The notes below the pieces were generated by a model. The model searched no databases. It saw only the letters and a list, made by a program, of their open reading frames with translations, and was not told where the DNA came from. Positions 1 to 4,586 of a stretch of DNA of 5,521 nt are shown here, in pieces; the first letter of the stretch is position 1; each line of letters begins with the position of its first letter. The stretch lies in contig CAMFYM010000092.1 in NCBI GenBank assembly GCA_946002045.1, forward strand, positions 1 to 5,521, read 5' to 3'. The DNA is from an uncultured Clostridia bacterium (GTDB taxonomy: Bacteria > Bacillota > Clostridia > Oscillospirales > Acutalibacteraceae). The position numbers and the translations under genes are program-made.

Positions 1-47
1 AGTAATTTTATTCAAAATGACAGAATTTAAAAAAATAAAAAATATCG

Positions 48-76
48 TTGAATTCCGGTGTTATTTGTTCTATAAT
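48..76 (+). promoter_or_regulatory. Sigma-A type promoter for the decarboxylase gamma/beta unit
   Basis: A -35 box TTGAAT (48-53; matches TTGA of TTGACA) is followed after exactly 17 bases by a perfect -10 box TATAAT (71-76). Transcription would start near 83. The promoter lies inside the 5' extension of the first open frame, so the in-frame ATG at 17 cannot be the translation start used by this transcript. Boxes and spacing are read directly; activity is inferred. Confidence 0.7.
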
Positions 77-145
77 ATCCTTAATGTATTTATAATGGGG
101 GAATTTGTGGTGAGTCCTATTTTATTGTTAGCAAGAGAAGAAATA

Positions 146-565
146 ATGTTTACTGCAACAGTAGTAATCGCCGGTATTTCAATAGTGCTTGGCGTATTGT
201 TTTTACTTATACTTATTTTTGACCTGTTTGGAAAGATTGTTCCTATGATAGAGAAGCTTTCAAAATCAAGAGAACAAAAAAAGGCAGAAAAGAAAGCGAA
301 GAAGCAGGCAGAGAAAATCGGTGCCCAAGCATCAAAAACAGAGGTTAAGCCTACTCCTCCACCTGTGCCCTTAAAAGCTCCTACTCCTGCGCCTGCACCT
401 GCTGTTCAACAGGGGATAAGCCAAGAGGTTGTAGCTGCAATTACGGCAGCAGTTGTTGCAACTGAGGGCAGTGGTGCTGTTATCCGTTCTATTAAGAAGA
501 AAAATGTCGGTGGCAGAAATCCATGGTCTGCTGCTGCAACTATTGATAACACAAGGCCGTTTTAA
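146..565 (+). CDS. oadG: OadG-family gamma/delta subunit of a Na+-pumping decarboxylase
   Basis: This is a small membrane-anchor subunit of a biotin-dependent, sodium-translocating decarboxylase. In the family it holds the carboxyltransferase and beta subunits together. From ATG 146 the protein is 139 residues. It has one N-terminal membrane helix (about residues 3-29), a strongly basic Lys/Ala/Glu-rich stretch (about 39-57), a Pro/Ala linker (about 69-87), a short Ala/Val-rich helix (about 92-106) and a C-terminal tail with RNPWSAA and a terminal NTRPF, which is typical of clostridial OadG-like proteins. The start is uncertain. ATG 146 has a purine-rich AGAAG five bases upstream and puts the helix at the N terminus as is usual. 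GTG 110 (GGGGG eight bases upstream), TTG 125 and ATG 95 are in-frame alternatives; ATG 17 precedes the promoter. No biotin-carrier domain (no AMKM) follows the linker. The beta gene begins 17 bases after the stop. The symbol is a family label; the substrate is unknown. Confidence 0.82.
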   Translation: MFTATVVIAGISIVLGVLFLLILIFDLFGKIVPMIEKLSKSREQKKAEKKAKKQAEKIGAQASKTEVKPTPPPVPLKAPTPAPAPAVQQGISQEVVAAITAAVVATEGSGAVIRSIKKKNVGGRNPWSAAATIDNTRPF

Positions 566-582
566 AGGAGGAGATTTGATTT
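565..582 (+). promoter_or_regulatory. Strong Shine-Dalgarno site of oadB
   Basis: AAAGGAGG (565-572) overlaps the last base of the gamma stop codon and lies ten bases before ATG 583. It fixes the beta-subunit start and places the two genes in one transcript with a 17-base gap. Confidence 0.85.
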
Positions 583-1791
583 ATGGAAATTTTACAAGGC
601 GTTTGGGATGTTATAGTCAGCATTTTCCAAAACTCAGGCTATGCCTACTTCTTTACTCAAGACGGTGGAATATTGAATCTCATTATGATTCTTGTTTCAT
701 TTGTGTTCCTTTGGTTAGGTATTAAAAAGGGATTTGAGCCATTACTTATGATTCCTATTGCATTTGGTATGCTACTTGCCAATATACCGGGTGCAAATTT
801 GGCTGTTCAGTATCACGATCTTGCAGGCTTTAGGGACTTATTAGCAGGCAGGGGAGAGTTTGTAGGCTGCACACCGGGTCTTATGGACTTCCTGTATTTC
901 GGAGTTAAGGCAGGTATTTATCCTCCTCTTATCTTCCTTGGAATTGGTGCAATGACCGACTTCTCACCACTTATCGCTAATCCAAAGAGCTTTATTCTCG
1001 GTGCAGCAGCGCAGTTCGGTATATTCTTTACTTATGTTGGCGCTATCCTTTTGGGCTTTGCTCCTAACGAGGCAGGCTCAATCGCAATTATCGGTGGCGC
1101 AGACGGACCTACTGCAATTTTTGTAACATCACAGTTAGCACCACAGCTGCTGGGTACAATCGCTGTGGCTGCCTACTCGTATATGGCGCTTGTTCCTATG
1201 ATTCAGCCCCCTATTATGAAGGCTCTCACCACAAAGAAGGAGCGCAGCGTTGTTATGGGCAATCTTCGTCCTGTTTCAAAGCTTGAGAAGATTTTGTTCC
1301 CAATCGTTGTAACAGTAATCGTTTCACTTCTTCTTCCTGACGCAGCTTCACTTGTTGGTATGCTTATGCTTGGTAATTTGCTTAAGGAAAGCGGACGCAC
1401 AGAGCGTATTGCTAAAGCAGCACAAAATGAGCTTATGAACATCGTAACAATTATGCTTGGTATATCCGTTGGTGCAACAACATCAGGCACCACCTTCCTT
1501 ACAAAGCAAACATTGTTTATTGCAGGTCTTGGTGTAATTGCATTTGCACTTGGAACAGCCTGTGGTGTATTGTTCGGTAAGCTTATGTATATCTTCACAA
1601 AGGGCAAGGTTAACCCACTTATCGGTTCAGCAGGTGTTTCTGCAGTACCAATGGCTGCCCGTGTATCACAAAAGGTAGGTCAGGAGGCTAACCCTTCAAA
1701 CTTCCTTCTTATGCACGCAATGGGTCCTAATGTATCAGGTGTAATCGGCTCTGCCGTTGCAGCAGGTATCCTGCTTACACTTCTTAAGTAA
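583..1791 (+). CDS. oadB: Na+-translocating decarboxylase beta subunit (OadB/MmdB/GcdB family)
   Basis: This 402-residue polytopic membrane protein couples decarboxylation of carboxybiotin to Na+ export. Conserved blocks include GFEPLLMIPIAFGM (50-63), GIYPPLIFLGIGAMTDF (111-127), IIGGADGPTAIF (169-180), SYMALVPMIQPPIM (199-212), GATTSGTTFL (297-306) and GSAGVSAVPMAARVS (348-362). Residues D174, Y200, N344, G348, S353 and R360 all line up, with a constant offset of 29, with D203, Y229, N373, G377, S382 and R389 of Klebsiella OadB as I recall them. These are implicated in Na+ and proton handling, so the pump looks intact. Hydrophobic segments fill most of the chain, with a cytoplasmic basic loop near 215-235. 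The length is slightly below Klebsiella OadB (about 433). It follows the gamma subunit in the same unit. Alpha and biotin-carrier genes are absent here, so oxaloacetate, methylmalonyl-CoA and glutaconyl-CoA remain possible substrates. Family assignment is firm; the symbol is generic. Confidence 0.96.
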   Translation: MEILQGVWDVIVSIFQNSGYAYFFTQDGGILNLIMILVSFVFLWLGIKKGFEPLLMIPIAFGMLLANIPGANLAVQYHDLAGFRDLLAGRGEFVGCTPGLMDFLYFGVKAGIYPPLIFLGIGAMTDFSPLIANPKSFILGAAAQFGIFFTYVGAILLGFAPNEAGSIAIIGGADGPTAIFVTSQLAPQLLGTIAVAAYSYMALVPMIQPPIMKALTTKKERSVVMGNLRPVSKLEKILFPIVVTVIVSLLLPDAASLVGMLMLGNLLKESGRTERIAKAAQNELMNIVTIMLGISVGATTSGTTFLTKQTLFIAGLGVIAFALGTACGVLFGKLMYIFTKGKVNPLIGSAGVSAVPMAARVSQKVGQEANPSNFLLMHAMGPNVSGVIGSAVAAGILLTLLK

Positions 1792-1800
1792 TAGTGATAA
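1789..1800 (+). other. Four consecutive in-frame stop codons at the end of oadB
   Basis: The frame of oadB reads TAA TAG TGA TAA in succession (1789-1800). All three stop types are used, so ribosomal readthrough would be blocked whichever suppressor or release-factor defect applied. Confidence 0.95.
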
Positions 1801-1816
1801 ATTTAATGATAAATTA

Positions 1817-1847
1817 AAATTGGGGTGGCGTTAAGTCACCCTAATTT
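1817..1847 (+). terminator. Terminator-like hairpin after the decarboxylase unit
   Basis: Left arm AAATTGGGGTG (1817-1827) pairs with CACCCTAATTT (1837-1847) through 11 pairs including one G-T wobble, with a nine-base loop. Only a weak ATTT, inside the right arm, stands in for a U-tract, so it may be an inefficient terminator or a 3'-end stabilising hairpin. It sits 26 bases after the oadB stop, the usual place for the end of this transcript. Confidence 0.55.
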
Positions 1848-1935
1848 AGGCGATAAAGGGCAATATCTGCCACGCTAAACCGTGGTTCGAATTATTACCG
1901 TTACTATTTATTGCCTAGTCAATAAATAGCAATCC
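1847..1935. repeat. Short inverted-repeat element (mini relative of the 277-bp element) plus an abutting extra end copy
   Basis: The left end TAGGCGATAAAGGGCAAT (1847-1864) matches the left end of the larger element at 4217-4234 at 16 of 18 bases. The right part contains AACCGTGGTTCGAATTA (1878-1894) and ends TTTATTGCCTA (1907-1917), resembling AACCACGGTTCGGATTA and TTCATTGCCTA of the larger element's right end. About 200 bases of the larger element's interior are missing. Immediately after, TAGTCAATAAATAGCAATCC (1916-1935) is another left-end copy (18 of 20 matches to 4217-4236), so a right end and a left end meet head-on at CCTAG. These matches were read directly. That the piece is an internally deleted mobile element is inference. 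Confidence 0.6.
1904..1929. repeat. Near-perfect palindrome at the end-to-end junction of the repeat
   Basis: CTATTTATTG (1904-1913) and CAATAAATAG (1920-1929) are perfect inverted copies flanking the six-base loop CCTAGT. Over 26 bases, 24 positions are symmetric. It could form a hairpin or cruciform, and it arises from two element ends facing each other. Confidence 0.75.
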
Positions 1936-1961
1936 GTTTTTTTATAACGGATTGAATTTTT
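1930..1961 (+). terminator. Terminator-like hairpin just upstream of the pcrA ribosome site
   Basis: CAATCCGTT (1930-1938) pairs perfectly with AACGGATTG (1946-1954) across a seven-base loop TTTTTAT. Two A bases and then TTTTT (1957-1961) follow. The structure ends only five bases before the GGAG of pcrA. It could stop readthrough from oadB or attenuate pcrA. The left arm includes the terminal CAATCC of the adjacent repeat end. A TATAAC in the loop and right arm (1943-1948) has no matching -35 box, so I do not call a promoter. Confidence 0.5.
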
Positions 1962-1966
1962 ATTAT

Positions 1967-1976
1967 GGAGAAAATT
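1967..1976 (+). promoter_or_regulatory. Ribosome binding site that decides the pcrA start
   Basis: GGAG (1967-1970) lies six bases before ATG 1977. The in-frame ATG at 1965 overlaps this site and has no upstream Shine-Dalgarno of its own, so 1977 is preferred. The protein then begins MAKLNDMQQLAV, matching the usual PcrA N terminus. Confidence 0.8.
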
Positions 1977-4154
1977 ATGGCAAAGCTTAATGATATGCAG
2001 CAATTAGCTGTTAATACTACCGAGGGACCTCTCCTTATTCTTGCAGGAGCAGGCTCAGGTAAAACTACTGTTCTTGTTAACAGAGTTCAACATATTATTG
2101 AAAGCTCACTTGCTCTTCCTTGGCAGGTGCTTGCAATCACTTTTACCAATAAAGCAGCAGGCGAGCTTAAGGAAAGAATTGTAAAAGCAATAGGCGAGGA
2201 GGCAGAGGGCGTTTGGGCATACACCTTCCACAGCTGTTGTTCAAGAATTCTTCGTCGCTTTGGTGATAGGTTGGGCTATTCAAGTCACTTTACTATTTAT
2301 GACACGGACGACCAGCGCCGTGTTATGAAGCAATGTCAAAAGCATCTTGGTATCGAGGATAAATTTCTTAATCACAAATCTATATTAGGAGAAATCAGCA
2401 GGGCAAAGGATAGCCTTATTACACCGGAGGAGTACAAGTCTTCAACTGTTAATGATTTTAGAAAAAGTAAGATTGCACAGTGCTATGAGCTTTATCAGCA
2501 GGAGCTTAAAAGGTCAGATGCAATGGACTTTGACGATATTATTTTTAATACAGTTAAGCTTCTTCAGGAAAACGAGGATGTACTTGACCTTTACCAAACA
2601 CAGTTTAAGTATGTTATGGTGGACGAGTATCAGGATACTAACCACGCACAATATGTATTAACATCTCTTTTAGCAGACAAGTATAAAAATATCTGTGTTG
2701 TGGGTGATGATGACCAGAGTATTTATCGCTTTCGTGGTGCTACCATTGAAAATATCCTGTCCTTTGAACAGCACTATAAGGGTGCAAAAGTTATTCGTCT
2801 TGAGGAAAATTATCGTTCAACTCAAAATATTCTTGACGGTGCAAATTCAGTAATTGCCAACAACAAAAATCGTAAGGGCAAGACTCTGTTTACCCGTTCG
2901 GGAGCAGGTGAAAAAATTATACTTAAAACAGCAATGAACGAGTCTGACGAATCGGCGTACATTGTTGACGAAATATCAAAAAATGTTCGCAACGGCAAAA
3001 AATTAAGTGACCACGCAATTCTTTACAGAATGAATGCACAGTCACGAAATCTTGAAATTATGCTTACAAAGAACGGTATTCCACACAGAATTATCGGTGG
3101 CAATCGCTTCTTTGACAGAAAAGAAATTAAGGATATTATCTCCTATTTTGCCGTTATCAATAACCCTGCCGATAATGTTCGTCTTCAAAGAATTATCAAT
3201 GTTCCAAAGCGTCAAATCGGCGACACAATGATTGGCTATGTAATGGAAATTGCAACAGGTCTGGGTCTGTCTGCATTTGAGGTTTGCGAAAGAGCAGACG
3301 AGTTTCAAAAAACATCTCGCAGTGCATCAAGGCTTATGGCGTTTGCCGATTTAATCAAGTATTTTCAAAAATGCTATGAGGACAAAATGCCATTGAGCGA
3401 TTTGCTTCAGGAAATTCTTGATAAAACAAATTACCTTGAATATTTAAAGGAGGACCCTGATACATATGACGACAGAGTTAATAACATTAAGGAGCTTTCC
3501 TCAATGTTTATTAAGTATCAGGAGGAGGCACAGGAGCCCAACCTTTCCGATTTTCTTGAGGATATTGCCCTAATAACAGATATTGACTCCTATAACGAGG
3601 ATGATGATTCTGTTGTGCTAATGACTCTACATTCTGCAAAGGGACTTGAGTTCCCTGTGGTATTTATTCCCGGTATGGAGGAGGGAATATTCCCCGGTAA
3701 TCAGTCAATTTACAGTCAGGAGGATTTGGAGGAAGAGCGTCGCCTTGCCTATGTGGGTATCACAAGAGCTAAGGAAAAGCTGTATCTTGTGAATGCTCAA
3801 CAGCGTATGCTTTACGGCACCACCTCTCGCAATCAGGCTTCACGCTTTATTCGTGAAATTCCAATGAGTGTAACAGAGGATGTTTCAACAAATACCTATA
3901 AAATACCGGCAAGCAAAATCCCTGTTCAAACCCAATCAAGCCGAAGCGCCCACAGCTTTGGACAGGCAGGCAACACTGCCTCAAAGCCAACTGCAAATTA
4001 TAATGTGGGCGATACGGTTATTCACAAAAGCTTCGGCACCGGCACAATATTGAGCCTTCAGCCAATGGGCAATGATACTCTTATGGAGGTTGCCTTTGAT
4101 AAGGCAGGAACTAAAAAAATGATGGCGAACTTCGCCCGTCTTGAAAAGGTATAA
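1977..4154 (+). CDS. pcrA: ATP-dependent DNA helicase PcrA (UvrD/Rep family)
   Basis: This complete 725-residue superfamily 1A 3'-5' DNA helicase acts in nucleotide excision repair, replication restart, removal of RecA filaments and clearing stalled RNA polymerase. Motifs in order are: Q motif LNDMQQLAV (4-12), Walker A AGAGSGKTT (23-31, K29), Ia AITFTNKAAGELKERI (53-68), TFHSCCSRILRR (83-94), Walker B/DEXX MVDEYQDTN (214-222, D216 and E217), motif III VGDDDQSIYRFRGA (242-255), IV RLEENYRST (274-282, R280), V VVLMTLHSAKGLEFPVVF (546-563) and VI RRLAYVGITRAKEKLYL (588-604, arginine finger R597). Subdomains 1B (about 110-190) and 2B (about 385-545) are present. After a polar linker (about 632-674), a Tudor-like domain (VGDTVIHKSFGTGTI onward, 677-725) matches the RNA-polymerase-binding tail of Firmicutes PcrA. 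Its length is that of Bacillus PcrA (about 724-739). No key residue is missing. It appears to be a single-gene unit with a strong terminator; no convincing promoter is visible in the hairpin-rich leader. A role distinct from housekeeping PcrA is unlikely. Confidence 0.97.
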   Translation: MAKLNDMQQLAVNTTEGPLLILAGAGSGKTTVLVNRVQHIIESSLALPWQVLAITFTNKAAGELKERIVKAIGEEAEGVWAYTFHSCCSRILRRFGDRLGYSSHFTIYDTDDQRRVMKQCQKHLGIEDKFLNHKSILGEISRAKDSLITPEEYKSSTVNDFRKSKIAQCYELYQQELKRSDAMDFDDIIFNTVKLLQENEDVLDLYQTQFKYVMVDEYQDTNHAQYVLTSLLADKYKNICVVGDDDQSIYRFRGATIENILSFEQHYKGAKVIRLEENYRSTQNILDGANSVIANNKNRKGKTLFTRSGAGEKIILKTAMNESDESAYIVDEISKNVRNGKKLSDHAILYRMNAQSRNLEIMLTKNGIPHRIIGGNRFFDRKEIKDIISYFAVINNPADNVRLQRIINVPKRQIGDTMIGYVMEIATGLGLSAFEVCERADEFQKTSRSASRLMAFADLIKYFQKCYEDKMPLSDLLQEILDKTNYLEYLKEDPDTYDDRVNNIKELSSMFIKYQEEAQEPNLSDFLEDIALITDIDSYNEDDDSVVLMTLHSAKGLEFPVVFIPGMEEGIFPGNQSIYSQEDLEEERRLAYVGITRAKEKLYLVNAQQRMLYGTTSRNQASRFIREIPMSVTEDVSTNTYKIPASKIPVQTQSSRSAHSFGQAGNTASKPTANYNVGDTVIHKSFGTGTILSLQPMGNDTLMEVAFDKAGTKKMMANFARLEKV

Positions 4155-4161
4155 AATAAAC

Positions 4162-4197
4162 AAGGTGACTTGTATTTTACAAGTCACCTTACTTTTT
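4162..4197 (+). terminator. Strong intrinsic terminator of pcrA
   Basis: AAGGTGACTTGTA (4162-4174) and TACAAGTCACCTT (4178-4190) form a perfect 13-bp stem with a TTT loop. AC and then TTTTT (4193-4197) follow. It starts eight bases after the pcrA stop. Confidence 0.93.
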
Positions 4198-4286
4198 ATC
4201 CATATTCTCAAGCGCCTAGGCAATAAAGAGCAATCCAAGCCTGCCAAAAATGCAGAATTAAAGCGACTTTTGAAGTTTTCGCTGTC

Positions 4287-4304
4287 GCCTTGCGTCAGCA
4301 AGGC
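4287..4304. repeat. 7-bp perfect hairpin inside the element
   Basis: GCCTTGC (4287-4293) and GCAAGGC (4298-4304) flank the tetraloop GTCA. A smaller imperfect stem lies next to it: AGCGACTT (4262-4269) against AAGTTTTCGCT (4273-4283), with a three-base bulge. Confidence 0.75.
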
Positions 4305-4357
4305 TTCCATCTCAAAATCCAAAATTCATCTTTACTGCAAGCATTTTTGGTCTGCGA

Positions 4358-4465
4358 GTTCAAATTGTGCTGATTTGTTCTTAATCACGGCACAAAAACG
4401 CAGGAATACTTTGTGTATTCCGAGTATTTTTAACATAGAGTAAGGGCAAATCAGCCAATTTGAAC
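4358..4465. repeat. Internal long inverted repeat with a nested hairpin
   Basis: GTTCAAATTGTGCTGATTTG (4358-4377) pairs with CAAATCAGCCAATTTGAAC (4447-4465) over 19 base pairs with a single bulged T. The 69-base loop contains a second stem, GGAATAC (4403-4409) with GTATTCC (4415-4421). Such a long stem in a non-coding stretch is unlikely by chance and marks a foldable RNA or a cruciform-prone DNA arm. Confidence 0.8.
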
Positions 4466-4522
4466 CACGGTTCGGATTACTCTTCATTGCCTATTCAATG
4501 CATTGCACAATCAGCTAATATC

Positions 4523-4551
4523 TTGATAATCTTTATTATGTGTGATATTAT
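4523..4551 (+). promoter_or_regulatory. Extended -10 sigma-A promoter of the LRR protein gene
   Basis: The -35 box TTGATA (4523-4528), a 17-base spacer and the -10 box TATTAT (4546-4551) are preceded directly by TGA (4543-4545), an extended -10 signature. Transcription would start near 4558, leaving a leader of about 29 bases before ATG 4587. The promoter lies 30 bases beyond the right end of the 277-bp element. Confidence 0.7.
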
Positions 4552-4586
4552 AAAGTTAATCAAATAAATAACAAAAGAGTGATGTT

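Larger units (their letters stand above)
4217..4493. mobile_element. 277-bp non-coding, MITE-like palindromic element
   Basis: This fills most of the gene-free stretch 4198-4586. The left end TAGGCAATAAAGAGCAATCC (4217-4236) and the right end GGATTACTCTTCATTGCCTA (4474-4493) are inverted copies at 18 of 20 positions. The interior is symmetric too: a 19-bp inverted repeat with one bulge (4358-4377 and 4447-4465), a 7-bp hairpin GCCTTGC/GCAAGGC (4287-4304), and a 7-bp hairpin GGAATAC/GTATTCC (4403-4421). Both end sequences recur in the spacer before pcrA (1847-1935). No frame inside looks like a protein, and no clear target-site duplication is visible. Terminal repeats, short length, lack of a transposase and intergenic location fit a non-autonomous transposable element. 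A dispersed structured-RNA repeat is the alternative. The symmetry is seen directly; mobility is inferred. Confidence 0.6.

Noticed and set aside
453..725. Plus-strand frame of 90 codons across the gamma/beta junction
   Set aside because: It overlaps two well-supported genes in a different frame and has no family resemblance.
1203..1607. Minus-strand open frame of 134 codons
   Set aside because: It lies wholly within the well-conserved oadB gene on the opposite strand and has no ribosome site or recognisable domain.
1877..1900. GTGGTTCGAATTATTACC, resembling a tRNA T-arm and 3' end
   Set aside because: The flanking bases do not give a 5-bp T-stem, and no D-arm, anticodon arm or acceptor pairing is found upstream. 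The same GGTTCG motif recurs at 4469-4474 as part of the repeat element.
1911..1948. Possible pcrA promoter (TTGCCT at 1911 and TATAAC at 1943)
   Set aside because: The spacing is 26 bases, far from 16-18, and no better -35 box lies at the right distance from TATAAC.
3981..4322. Minus-strand open frame of 113 codons starting MDFEMEALL
   Set aside because: It runs antisense through the pcrA terminator into the Tudor-domain codons and is made largely of the inverted-repeat element. No ribosome site or domain is seen. It may recur wherever the element recurs, as a spurious hypothetical protein.
4141..4443. Plus-strand open frame of 100 codons overlapping the pcrA end
   Set aside because: It starts within the last codons of pcrA in another frame, crosses a strong terminator and then the palindromic element. 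Its composition is not protein-like.
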